Of a DNA stretch of 59,890 nucleotides, positions 36,456 to 44,814 are shown one piece after another; the first letter of the stretch is position 1; every line of letters begins with the position of its first letter. The position numbers and the translations under genes were made by a program. This DNA comes from Pelosinus fermentans (GTDB taxonomy: Bacteria; Bacillota; Negativicutes; DSM-13327). The stretch is taken from contig DJJR01000002.1 of the NCBI GenBank assembly GCA_002434245.1, forward strand, positions 1-59,890. The letters are read 5' to 3'. Under the pieces are notes generated by a model. That model did not search any database. It had not been told where the DNA came from and was given only the letters and a program-made list of their open reading frames with translations.

Positions 36456-37226
36456 TCAATTATGTAAAAATCCTGTAAGAGGCGACGATGAACTAGCATA
36501 TTTCTCAGAGCGGCCTAGTCCTGCCAAATACGCTTTTCGTCCAGCAGCTACAGCCATGCCAAATGCCTCCGCCATTAATTCTGGCTGGTTAGCACTAGCT
36601 ATGGCTGTATTTAACAAGCAAGCTGCTGCCCCCATTTCCATTGCCTCACAAGCATCTGAAGGCTTACCAATACCTGCATCAACAATCACAGGCAAAGCAA
36701 TTTCTTCTATCAGAATTTTCAGAAGTTCCTTAGTCTTTAATCCTCGATTACTGCCAATCGGCGCACCCAGGGGCATAACTGCCGCTGCACCCACTTCAGC
36801 CAGTTGCTTAGCTACCATTAAATCCGGACTGATATAGGGCAATACAACGAACCCTTCTCCCGCCAAAACTTCTGTGGCCTTAATGGTTTCATAACCATCA
36901 GGCAGCAAGTATTTATTATCCGAAATGACTTCTATTTTAATCCAATTACCACATCCCGCCGCTTTTGCTAAGCGGGCAATCCGTATTGCTTCTTGAGCAT
37001 TTCTGGCTCCAGAAGTATTAGGCAATAACTGCATACCAGAAGGTATATGATCCATCACATTGCCTGTAGGAGAATTAAAATCAATTCTGCGCAACGCCAC
37101 TGTTATAACCTCTGAGCCAGATTTTTTTATAATCTCAGGAATCAGCGCATCTGCCGAATACTTACCTGTACCAATAAATAAACGACTCTGCAGGCTTCTA
37201 TCGCCAATTACTAATTGATCTACCAT
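36456..37226 (-). CDS. thiG: Thiazole synthase
   Basis: 256 residues. It builds the thiazole phosphate from DXP, dehydroglycine and ThiS thiocarboxylate. Marks: FIGTGKYSA, the lysine-bearing [41 protein letters not shown] and [13 protein letters not shown]. Start: GGAGG lies at nine bases before ATG 37226; TTG 37235 overlaps the site. It follows thiS by five bases. Confidence 0.97.
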   Translation of the reverse strand: MVDQLVIGDRSLQSRLFIGTGKYSADALIPEIIKKSGSEVITVALRRIDFNSPTGNVMDHIPSGMQLLPNTSGARNAQEAIRIARLAKAAGCGNWIKIEVISDNKYLLPDGYETIKATEVLAGEGFVVLPYISPDLMVAKQLAEVGAAAVMPLGAPIGSNRGLKTKELLKILIEEIALPVIVDAGIGKPSDACEAMEMGAAACLLNTAIASANQPELMAEAFGMAVAAGRKAYLAGLGRSEKYASSSSPLTGFLHN

Positions 37227-37231
37227 TTTAA

Positions 37232-37432
37232 TCAACCTCCTCCAACAAATTTCAATACTTCTAAACGATCTTTATCTTGCAGAATAATTGTTTTCCATTC
37301 TTGCTTTTTTACAATAACCTCATTGTGTTCTACAATAATTGTTTCAAGATTCAGTTCCTTAGAAAGCAAAAACTCCCACAAATTCATCTCCTTATCTACA
37401 TTCGCAACTGTTCCATTTAACACTACCTCCAC
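37232..37432 (-). CDS. thiS: Sulfur carrier protein ThiS
   Basis: 66 residues ending in VGGG, the C-terminal glycine tail that is adenylated and thiocarboxylated. Beta-grasp pattern [20 protein letters not shown] is present. The likely start is a GTG at 37432, eight bases after GAGGAGG; longer frames run into the riboswitch terminator. The adenylyltransferase gene thiF, normally near thiS, is absent from this operon, so activation may rely on a ThiF/MoeB elsewhere. Confidence 0.9.
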   Translation of the reverse strand: MEVVLNGTVANVDKEMNLWEFLLSKELNLETIIVEHNEVIVKKQEWKTIILQDKDRLEVLKFVGGG

Positions 37433-37455
37433 TCCATTCACCTCCTCAATATAAT

Positions 37456-37488
37456 AAAAAAGCCTATCCAAAGAGGATAAGCTTTTTT
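37456..37488 (-). terminator. Terminator of the proximal TPP riboswitch
   Basis: AAAAAAGC-C-TATCC (37456-37469) pairs with GGATA-A-GCTTTTTT (37475-37488), and the stem ends in a T-run on the minus strand just before thiS. Confidence 0.9.
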
Positions 37489-37513
37489 CAATATTTATAT
37501 AAAATATAAAATA

Positions 37514-37596
37514 GCTTCCCTACGTTGGTACTAACCACATCAGGTTCAAAGGGTCAGGAATTTTCATTCCCGCTCTGCCAAACGGCTCCCCCAGCC
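37514..37596 (-). ncRNA. TPP riboswitch, copy 1 (gene-proximal)
   Basis: On the minus strand it opens GGCTGGGGGAGCC and has GGCAGAGCGGGAAT, CCTGACCCTTTGAACCTGAT and a closing ACCAACGTAGGGA. All THI-box landmarks occur in order. It is followed by its own terminator and thiS. Confidence 0.96.
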
Positions 37597-37624
37597 AAGT
37601 ATTCAATTGTTACCGTAAATAAAA

Positions 37625-37651
37625 AAGCTCATCCCCAAAAAGGATAAGCTT
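37625..37651 (-). terminator. Terminator of the distal TPP riboswitch
   Basis: On the minus strand AAGCTTATCC (37651-37642) pairs with GGATGAGCTT (37634-37625, one G-T) and is followed by TTTTATTT. Confidence 0.88.
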
Positions 37652-37675
37652 ATATCAATTGCTATAAATATAAAT

Positions 37676-37757
37676 CAGCTTCCCTACGTTGGTACTAACC
37701 ACATCAGGTTCAAAGGGTCAGGAATTTCTTCCCGCTCTGCCAAACGGCTCCCCCAGC
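37676..37757 (-). ncRNA. TPP riboswitch, copy 2 (promoter-proximal)
   Basis: Same landmarks as copy 1 in the same order and nearly the same sequence, about 79 bases further upstream. Only the loop near GGGAAGAAATT and the flanks differ. The two copies with two terminators act in series on one transcript. Confidence 0.96.
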
Positions 37758-37777
37758 ATTATTATTCGATTGACTAA

Positions 37778-37806
37778 AGTATAATACAGCTATCTCTAAT
37801 ATGCAA
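37778..37806 (-). promoter_or_regulatory. Promoter of the thiamine operon
   Basis: On the minus strand TTGCAT (37806-37801), a 17-base spacer, then TATACT (37783-37778). It overlaps the end of deoD by only a few bases upstream and leads directly into the first TPP aptamer. Confidence 0.7.
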
Positions 37807-37811
37807 TGTTT

Positions 37812-38513
37812 TTATTCTGCCATCGAAAGAGCAATTTTCATCATTTGCGTGAAAGTGGTTTGACGTTCTGCTGCCGATGTAGCCTCACCTGTTACTAAGC
37901 TATCGCTCACTGTAACAATGGTCAAAGCATTTACACCATGTTTGGCAGCTAAAGTATATAGCCCTGCCGTCTCCATTTCTACTGCCAAAACACCGAACTT
38001 CATCCAGCGTTTCCAATCTTCAGGGTCATCATGATAAAACGTATCAGTTGTTAACACGTTCCCCACTTTTGCTTCAATCCCTAAGCTCACAGCAACATCA
38101 TATGCTTTTTTTAAAAGCTGAAAGCTGGCAGTCGGTGCATAGGTCATACCTGCAAAACGTTGAATATTAATATTGGAATCGTGAGATGCTGCCATAGCTA
38201 AAACAACATCTTTGATTTTTACCTGTTCCTGCAGCGAACCACAAGTACCAATACGAATAATATTTTTCACATCATAACTTGTCATTAATTCGCTAGCATA
38301 AATTGATATAGAAGGAATCCCCATTCCCGAACCTTGCACTGAAACTCTTTTCCCATTATAAAATCCAGTGTATCCATACATACCCCGAACTTCATTATAG
38401 CAAACTGCATCTTCTAAAAAATTCTCAGCAATAAATTTTGCCCTTAAAGGATCACCAGGCATTAGCACCGTACTGGCTATTTCACCTTGTTTTGCATTAA
38501 TATGTAGACTCAT
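37812..38513 (-). CDS. deoD: Purine nucleoside phosphorylase (DeoD type)
   Basis: 233 residues of the hexameric PNP class. It splits purine nucleosides with phosphate to base and ribose 1-phosphate, in the cytosol. Marks: [50 protein letters not shown], the substrate-site [13 protein letters not shown] and SDSL with the catalytic Asp. ATG 38513 follows GGAGG at eleven bases. It links functionally to the purine uptake and synthesis genes nearby but is on its own transcript. Confidence 0.96.
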   Translation of the reverse strand: MSLHINAKQGEIASTVLMPGDPLRAKFIAENFLEDAVCYNEVRGMYGYTGFYNGKRVSVQGSGMGIPSISIYASELMTSYDVKNIIRIGTCGSLQEQVKIKDVVLAMAASHDSNINIQRFAGMTYAPTASFQLLKKAYDVAVSLGIEAKVGNVLTTDTFYHDDPEDWKRWMKFGVLAVEMETAGLYTLAAKHGVNALTIVTVSDSLVTGEATSAAERQTTFTQMMKIALSMAE

Positions 38514-38557
38514 GTTTTTTTCAACCTCCATTTATTTAAACATTATTCTGCCTATTT

Positions 38558-40102
38558 TCAGACATTTGTATGATGAAAATCATCTGCAAATTTTTGCTGC
38601 ACCTGCAAGAATTCATCTAAATTGTTAAAAAGCAGCTCCACCAATTCAGGATCAAACTGCCCTCCTTTAGCTTCCTGGAAATAAGATAATACATCTTTTA
38701 ATGGCCAAGCCTTCTTATATACTCGATCACAGCTTAGCGCATCAAACACATCCGCTATGGCTGTTATTCTAGCAAAAATATGAATCTCATTCCCTTGCAA
38801 CCCAGAAGAATATCCTGTTCCATCATATCGCTCATGATGTTCTTTTGCAATAATAGCTGCTGCCTGCAACATATGCAAATGAGAACCCTTTAACATATCA
38901 TAACCAATATTAGCATGAAGCTTAATAATTTCAAACTCTTCCGGCGTTAATTTCCCTGGTTTATTTAAAATTTCATCAGGTATACCTAATTTGCCAATAT
39001 CATGCATAGGGGCCGCTAAGTGAAGAGTATCTACATCTTTTTCTGACAAACCATATTTTATTGCTAAAAGACGCGCATATTCTGCTACACGCCGTACATG
39101 ATTGCCTGTTTCTTTGGATCTTGTCTCTGCCACCTCCGCCAAACGAAAGAAAACTTCCCGCTGTGTATCATACATTTCTAAATGCAGTTTTAAATTTTCA
39201 AAAGCAGAGGAAACATTCAGACAAAAAACATCCAATAGACGTCGGTCCAGATCGCTAAGTCTTTGATCGCCTTCCATGTAAATCAAATATACATGTTCAT
39301 CAACGCTTTGCCAATATAAGATAAAATAGTCTTCTAAAAAAATACTTTGTTTTGCCGCTAAGACATAATCCAGCTTGTCATGTATATCTTGTGAAAGCTT
39401 CTCGTAATTTTGTATGTGAAAATCACCAGTAGCTGCCAATACTTTAATTTCACCATCTTTTTTCCGGGTAGCAGCAAAACTGGATACTTTTAAATACAAA
39501 CTATTTTTATTTAGCCTTAGCATAGCAATCAGCTGCATTAATACACCAGTTGCAAAATTCTGCATCGATTGCATGCGAAAAATTTCCGGTGAAGACTCAA
39601 TAATCTTCTCTAAGCCTCTTTTATTCATGGCAATTGTCAATAAATCTCGATGAGAACGCAAAGCAGAAATTAAAGTTGTCAACAGCTTTTGTGCTGTCAG
39701 CTCCGTTTTTTCTTTATAATCATTAATATCATATTCTACAATAACTCTTGCCTCTGGGGCTTCACCTGGCTGCCCTGTACGTAATACAATCCGAACTAGG
39801 CTATTGCCCATCACTTCCCGAATATACTTCACCAGCTCAAGACCAGCATCCGCTCTTTCCATAACTACATCTAATAAAATAAGGGCAATATCCTCATGCT
39901 TAAGTAATACATCCTTCGCCTCACTGGCAGAGTAAACACTGAGCAGCTCAATCTTTTTTCCTTCAAAAACAAAATCATTTAACACGAGCTTCGTAACAAT
40001 ATGCACTTCTTCTTCATCATCAACGATTAAAACCTTTATCGTATCAACTATCTTTGGCTTTACTACATCGATCTCATCTGCAAATAATAATTCATCATAC
40101 AT
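38558..40102 (-). CDS. HD-GYP response regulator (REC-DUF3369-HD-GYP)
   Basis: 514 residues. Receiver domain about 20-150 with the acidic pair DDE (28-30), phospho-acceptor Asp78 (LILLDVV) and conserved KEKTELTAQKL after it. A DUF3369 middle domain (170-310) and an HD-GYP domain (about 320-500) with MHDIGKLG and HHERYDGTGY follow. HD-GYP domains hydrolyse cyclic di-GMP, so the system probably turns a phosphorylation signal into lower c-di-GMP. Its ATG overlaps the end of the histidine kinase gene by eight bases. Confidence 0.93.
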   Translation of the reverse strand: MYDELLFADEIDVVKPKIVDTIKVLIVDDEEEVHIVTKLVLNDFVFEGKKIELLSVYSASEAKDVLLKHEDIALILLDVVMERADAGLELVKYIREVMGNSLVRIVLRTGQPGEAPEARVIVEYDINDYKEKTELTAQKLLTTLISALRSHRDLLTIAMNKRGLEKIIESSPEIFRMQSMQNFATGVLMQLIAMLRLNKNSLYLKVSSFAATRKKDGEIKVLAATGDFHIQNYEKLSQDIHDKLDYVLAAKQSIFLEDYFILYWQSVDEHVYLIYMEGDQRLSDLDRRLLDVFCLNVSSAFENLKLHLEMYDTQREVFFRLAEVAETRSKETGNHVRRVAEYARLLAIKYGLSEKDVDTLHLAAPMHDIGKLGIPDEILNKPGKLTPEEFEIIKLHANIGYDMLKGSHLHMLQAAAIIAKEHHERYDGTGYSSGLQGNEIHIFARITAIADVFDALSCDRVYKKAWPLKDVLSYFQEAKGGQFDPELVELLFNNLDEFLQVQQKFADDFHHTNV

Positions 40103-42206
40103 GATTCGTTTCTCCTTTTCCTTGGATACGCTCAGGAAGCTTTACTGTAAACGCAGTACCAACCCCTAACTGACTGGCACATTCAATCGTACCCTCCATT
40201 TTGAAAACAACCAAGTTGTATACGATATGCATACCAAGACCAGTACCGCCTGTACCTCGTCGAGTGGTGAAAAAAGGATCAAATATCTTCTTCTGCACCT
40301 CCGGCGTCATCCCTTTGCCATCATCTGTATAGGTTAAGGTGACGATCCCAGCTGAGTAAGAAATTTCAATAGTAATCGTACCCGCATCATTTGGCTCATA
40401 AGCATGCATGATAGAGTTATTTAACATATTCGAAATGATTTGCCAAAAAGCTCCGGGATACCAATAGACTTTAATTGCTTCAGGACAAATCACATTTATC
40501 TTGTGATGAGTCTTTTTCAATTGCGGTCTCAAACTTACCAATACATCCTGTATGTATTCTTCCAATTGAAAATTGCGTCGTTCTTCCACCAATTGATCAA
40601 CTGCCACTTTTTTGAAACTGCGGATTAATTCAGCAGCCCGTTCCAGATTCGTAAAAATAATCTTACTTACATGATTGGAAGACTCTAAATACATTTGTAA
40701 ATCTGATTTTTTCATTTGACCATCTGAGAATTTCCGGTCGAATTCACTTGTTTTCTCTGCCAAATGGGAAATTGCCGTAATGCTATTCCCCACTGGCGTA
40801 TTAATTTCATGTGCCACGCCCGCTACTAACTCCCCTAATAAAGCCATCTTTTCTACTTCTACTAAATGACTGCGAGTTTGCTGCAAATCTTCTAAGGTAT
40901 GCCGCAGGGCTGAATTCGTATCCTGCAATGCCCTTGTTCGCTCAGATACTTGATTCTCTAATTCCCTATTAAAATGTCGAATTTCTTCCTCAACTTTTTT
41001 TCGACTGTTTATATTAACTACCAATATGACAACCAGCAATAGCAAGATCATGAATACCACTGTTAAGAACCACACCAAATATTTATAAGTTTCATAGAAA
41101 GTAACAGGACTATTTACAACAACACTGCCTACAGGCAAGGCTTCTTCTTTTATTCCAGCCTTGCGCAATGCATGATAATCAAACATATACTGCTGAATAC
41201 TTTCCTTTATCACAGGCATATCAACTGGAGGTATTCTTTCGAAGACAACTTTCCGAGCTAATTCACCAGCTATTTTCCCTTGATTAAACCCGCTGGTTAC
41301 CTTTCCGCCCAGCATACCAGACTTTAAATAAAAGTCCCAAAAACAATATACAGGCACTTTGCTATTTGCTCCAATTAGTTCCCCTGCTTCTTCATAGCTA
41401 AAAATAGTTTCATCTTTATCCACATTAAAAGTCATCAGCAAGACTGCTGTATCATCAGAAAGAGCAGATATCTTCTCCAGCACCTCAGACATCGCCATTT
41501 TTTCTAGAAAAATAAACTGTATTTTGCTATCAAAACTAGGCATGATTTTTTCGAGTAACTGCTTATTGGCTTTGCCAACTGTCGTCTCATCATTGATAAC
41601 AACTATTTTTGTCACCTGTGGCTGTAACAATAAAGCCGCTTCAATCGTACTCTTTATATCCACGTCTTCAATGATACCTGTCACCCATGTTTTATCCTGT
41701 ATAGCCGTCTCGTTAAAATAATTTACACCACAAAAAATGATCGGGGTAGAAGGAAAAAGCGTTTGCTGATATGCTAATGCAAAATCATAAGCTGCATCAT
41801 CCGTAACAATAACTGCATCAAATTTCTTTCCTTTGTATTTTTGCTCATAGAGCTTATATAAACTGTCTAAATAGTCAGAAGTAATATTTTGTTTCGTATC
41901 CATATAATCAAAATACAGTACCGCCTGCTTATCTTGCTGGAAGACCGACTTAATGCCCTGTTCTTCTAATCTTACCCAAGGCATTTCCGAATGATAGGAA
42001 TGAAGTACTAAAATCTTTTTTCTGTCTTTACGATATAATTCCTCATGGTCATTAGCCTCGGAATGGACAATATTCCCATCCTTATATCTTGACCAAGGAA
42101 TGATTTCTCCTGCTATTTCTTGCTTAATAAGCAGAATAAACGTTCCACCTAATAAAAAAGTAATAATCAACACCGTTAGCAACGTAAAAGAAACTGCATA
42201 TTTCAC
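40095..42206 (-). CDS. Sensor histidine kinase with periplasmic ABC-type substrate-binding domain
   Basis: 703 residues. N-terminal membrane segment (residues 4-27), an extracytoplasmic domain of about 300 residues resembling the ABC substrate-binding family (KKILVLHSYHSEMPWVRLEEQGI, FDAVIVTDDAAYDFALAY), a second membrane segment (about 373-396), a coiled-coil, the phosphoacceptor in GVAHEINTPVGN and an ATPase domain (DDGKGMTP, FTTRRGTGGTGLGMHIV). It likely senses a small ligand directly and phosphorylates the overlapping HD-GYP regulator. GTG start follows AGGAGGAAATAACT. Confidence 0.93.
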   Translation of the reverse strand: MKYAVSFTLLTVLIITFLLGGTFILLIKQEIAGEIIPWSRYKDGNIVHSEANDHEELYRKDRKKILVLHSYHSEMPWVRLEEQGIKSVFQQDKQAVLYFDYMDTKQNITSDYLDSLYKLYEQKYKGKKFDAVIVTDDAAYDFALAYQQTLFPSTPIIFCGVNYFNETAIQDKTWVTGIIEDVDIKSTIEAALLLQPQVTKIVVINDETTVGKANKQLLEKIMPSFDSKIQFIFLEKMAMSEVLEKISALSDDTAVLLMTFNVDKDETIFSYEEAGELIGANSKVPVYCFWDFYLKSGMLGGKVTSGFNQGKIAGELARKVVFERIPPVDMPVIKESIQQYMFDYHALRKAGIKEEALPVGSVVVNSPVTFYETYKYLVWFLTVVFMILLLLVVILVVNINSRKKVEEEIRHFNRELENQVSERTRALQDTNSALRHTLEDLQQTRSHLVEVEKMALLGELVAGVAHEINTPVGNSITAISHLAEKTSEFDRKFSDGQMKKSDLQMYLESSNHVSKIIFTNLERAAELIRSFKKVAVDQLVEERRNFQLEEYIQDVLVSLRPQLKKTHHKINVICPEAIKVYWYPGAFWQIISNMLNNSIMHAYEPNDAGTITIEISYSAGIVTLTYTDDGKGMTPEVQKKIFDPFFTTRRGTGGTGLGMHIVYNLVVFKMEGTIECASQLGVGTAFTVKLPERIQGKGETNHV

Positions 42207-42397
42207 AGTTATTTCCTCCTGCGTATCAAACGTTTCAATCCTTTATACAAGTTTCGCCATTTTTCATCCAGAACCTTCCTATTCATTGGAAAATCTTCAT
42301 ATCCAGCCAATCTGCCTATGACTAAAATTATCGTATTTTACATATAAGATCAGATCTTATTGGACTTTGCAAGAGGGCGCCATCCTTTTCCGGCTAA

Positions 42398-42444
42398 AAA
42401 AATGAGACTTATAACCTAATGATTAGGTTATAAGTCTCATTTTT
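42398..42444. terminator. Terminator, copy in the left direct repeat
   Basis: 42398-42419 pairs with 42423-42444 almost fully (AAAAATGAGACTTATAACCTAA arm). It is a near copy of the AI-2E transporter terminator at 47009-47055. It now lies past a gene fragment (42471-42582). Confidence 0.85.
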
Positions 42445-42470
42445 CATTTTAAGAGCAAATCGCATAGAGA

Positions 42471-42582
42471 TTACTCATGAAGAGTATTGGATTTATCCAG
42501 TAAATGAATTAACCATACTCGACCTACTGCAACCGTGGGTACGGCAAATAACATTCCTGTAATGCCAAAAAGTAAGATGGTA
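42471..42582 (-). pseudogene. 3' end fragment of an AI-2E transporter gene
   Basis: 42471-42582 is a diverged copy (about nine-tenths identical by eye) of the last ~38 codons of the AI-2E family transporter gene at 47082, from the stop codon up to GTAAGATGG. A 12-base deletion at the AAAAAG repeat breaks correspondence, and upstream similarity then stops. With the terminator copy it makes the left direct repeat, 42395-42582, matching 47006-47206. The rest of the gap 42207-42780 shows no gene; a 16-codon frame at about 42700 is too weak to call. Confidence 0.8.
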
Positions 42583-42612
42583 AAAAAGAAAAGAGACCAC
42601 TTTGTGGTCTCT
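42582..42612 (-). terminator. Terminator of the five-gene operon
   Basis: AGAGACCAC (42592-42600) pairs perfectly with GTGGTCTCT (42604-42612) around TTT. On the minus strand TTTCTTTTTT follows. It lies 169 bases past the last gene. Confidence 0.88.
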
Positions 42613-42780
42613 GATTGAATGAGCATTTTATACCATTTTGGTATCCTTTGAAGTGAGTGGATCCAATCAATGAGAAAAACTCACGTCCTCTCTCCAGGAC
42701 AACAAATATGCGATGAGACCATGCACATCATATATTCCTTTATACGTCGCCTTCTGTCAGAACAGCGGATATCATGGAGT

Positions 42781-43404
42781 TTAAGCATCTGCGGCACTTG
42801 TCAAACTTGTGGACACGCTCAGTGACATTGATTTAGTACTGACTAGCTTCAAATATTGAGTCAATCTGCAAAAACAATCATCCGAATCCCATTCTTTATC
42901 TTGTTCATATTTCTCCTGTTTAGTTAGATCATGATAAAATTTATTGTATTTCTCAATTTTTATAATTTTCCAGATTTCAGACCACCCTATACTTTTATCA
43001 GCTATATCTCGAGCAATAAGAAGTCCTTCACGTTTAAAACAAAAAGAATGAAGTTTTTTATTTTCATCAAAATAAGCAATATGACTTACGAAATAACAGC
43101 GACGGTCTTCAATGTCACTCATAAGCTTTAATATCCCTCCACAACCCAACGTTGTAACTGCATACTTCACATACACTCCAGGGAATCCTGAAAGTGCCGG
43201 TATATGAAAACTACTATCTTCAACAAAAAATGGTTCATTAATTCTTGTAGATGCAACTAAGGCTTTTTCACGTGCTATAGCTTCTGCACTGCTAGCCTGT
43301 AATTCCGGGAGATCCATATAAAACTGAGTTAAAGATATATCAGCTTGTGATAGACGGCGTTGTGCCTGTGAAAATTTGGCAGAATTACTCGTAATAAAGA
43401 TCAT
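42781..43404 (-). CDS. Ham1-like non-canonical purine NTP pyrophosphatase homologue
   Basis: 207 residues. Ham1/ITPase enzymes hydrolyse NTPs to NMP and pyrophosphate. The N-terminal TSNSAK (5-10), VEDSS (61-65) and LSGFPGVYVK (71-80) are the family's substrate and metal motifs and look intact. The C-terminal third is less like the housekeeping enzyme, and the last ~20 residues (Ser/Thr/Ala-rich) run up to the repeat region. Probably a paralogue recruited to this operon to make a specific NMP. The ATG overlaps the exporter stop (ATGA). It is the last gene of the five. Confidence 0.8.
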   Translation of the reverse strand: MIFITSNSAKFSQAQRRLSQADISLTQFYMDLPELQASSAEAIAREKALVASTRINEPFFVEDSSFHIPALSGFPGVYVKYAVTTLGCGGILKLMSDIEDRRCYFVSHIAYFDENKKLHSFCFKREGLLIARDIADKSIGWSEIWKIIKIEKYNKFYHDLTKQEKYEQDKEWDSDDCFCRLTQYLKLVSTKSMSLSVSTSLTSAADA

Positions 43405-44288
43405 TTTTCTCCCTCATTTCTAATAAGTAGTGAACTTGATAGAATCATCACCATAGATATTATAATATTAGTATTAATATAGTTATCTAGATATAAAGCT
43501 GTAAAAATAAACGAAAAAAACACTGTTGCATAATTGGAAAGGCTCAAAATTAAAGGTGTGATTGATTTGGTAAGATAGAGCATTAATGAAAGTGCGGCAA
43601 TATTAAACAATATACCTAGAAGAAAATAAGGAATATCCGTCAAAGATGTTCGTGACGAAACAACAAATCCTCCATTTAATACCAAAAAAAGCGCAAAAGA
43701 AATTGTATTCGTAAACAGCAATAGTTGTAAATATGAAATATTCAGACGTACTGTTTCTTTTAACAGATAGCCGCTAGCCGCGTAAGATAAGGGTACAATT
43801 AGCATCAATAAGTACCAGGCAACCTTTTCCCTCTGCCCCGCATCGCCAATCTGCGGCACAATTAGCACTGCAACACCTATCAGTCCAATAATAACTCCAA
43901 ACAGTGTATGTCTATTAAAACTATTTTTAAACCAGACCACACTTAAAATCATCGAAAATAAAGGAGTAAGACTACTGATCAGTGACGTTTCAGCCGTAGT
44001 GATAGCTTGTAACGAAAGATAGATAATCAAATAGGGGATAAAAATTAGCGTTACAGATGTCAATATAAGAACTATTAACTTTTCTTTATTAAGCATTAAA
44101 ATGCGAATACGATAGTGCGGATTCAAACAACAGAAAATAATAAATACTACTGTCCCTAAAGTCAGGATCAATGGGAAATCAAAAGAACTATAACCTTTAT
44201 CTATCGTGATTTTACCAAGTAAGGATTCCGATGCCCATAATATTCCAAGCGCCAATACAATAACCGTATTACGTAAGTTATCAACCAT
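43401..44288 (-). CDS. EamA/DMT family transporter
   Basis: 295 residues, ten hydrophobic segments in two five-segment EamA repeats. The first contains ALGILWASESLLGKI, and LISSLTPLFSMILSVVWF ends repeat one. DMT proteins export amino acids, nucleosides or related metabolites, and here it would be the export step for the operon's product. The start ATG 44288 lies inside the end of the LOG gene (8-base overlap). A longer frame to 44312 is possible but has no ribosome site. It overlaps the Ham1-like gene by four bases. Confidence 0.85.
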   Translation of the reverse strand: MVDNLRNTVIVLALGILWASESLLGKITIDKGYSSFDFPLILTLGTVVFIIFCCLNPHYRIRILMLNKEKLIVLILTSVTLIFIPYLIIYLSLQAITTAETSLISSLTPLFSMILSVVWFKNSFNRHTLFGVIIGLIGVAVLIVPQIGDAGQREKVAWYLLMLIVPLSYAASGYLLKETVRLNISYLQLLLFTNTISFALFLVLNGGFVVSSRTSLTDIPYFLLGILFNIAALSLMLYLTKSITPLILSLSNYATVFFSFIFTALYLDNYINTNIIISMVMILSSSLLIRNEGEK

Positions 44289-44814
44289 CAGTTTCCGCAA
44301 AATAATGTTCAACCGACTTATAGATACGAAAAGTGTCCCTATTAGCAGTAATGATCATTTTTTCCCTTTCAGCATTAGCTATAAAGGCAAAGAAACTCGA
44401 CCAATAATTGTTAATATTGATAAAAGAAATCGGAGTCTTTAAAAGACCCAACTGCTTACGAGTAATAACTTCACATGCCTCATCTAAAGTACCAAATCCA
44501 CCAGGCATTATTAGATAGGCATTGGATAATAACATCATAGTAGATTTGCGTGCTGAGAGTGATGGTGTAGCAATAACTTCCTGAAATTCATTCGTGTGTT
44601 CCTCTACTTTTCTAACTTCATCACTTACTACACCTATAACGCGTCCCTTTCTTATTGCGGCTCCTCTAATAAGTTGTCCCATCAAACCTTGAGTTCCCCC
44701 ACCATGTATAATAGTGTGTCCTCGTTCTGCTAACATCAACCCCATCTGATAAGCGGTTTCTTTATATATTGGGTTTATACCGTCTCCAGAGCTACAAAAT
44801 ATGCATATATTCAT
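44281..44814 (-). CDS. LOG-family nucleoside 5'-monophosphate phosphoribohydrolase
   Basis: 177 residues. Motifs of the LOG family are complete: GGGTQGLMG (38-46), ARK (88-90) and PGGFGTLDE (104-112). LOG enzymes release the base from a nucleoside monophosphate, classically N6-modified AMP, giving ribose 5-phosphate. Plants and some bacteria use them to activate cytokinins. Here the substrate may be an NMP made by the co-encoded enzymes. Its ATG overlaps the synthetase-like stop (ATGA) and its end overlaps the exporter gene. Confidence 0.88.
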   Translation of the reverse strand: MNICIFCSSGDGINPIYKETAYQMGLMLAERGHTIIHGGGTQGLMGQLIRGAAIRKGRVIGVVSDEVRKVEEHTNEFQEVIATPSLSARKSTMMLLSNAYLIMPGGFGTLDEACEVITRKQLGLLKTPISFININNYWSSFFAFIANAEREKMIITANRDTFRIYKSVEHYFAETDG

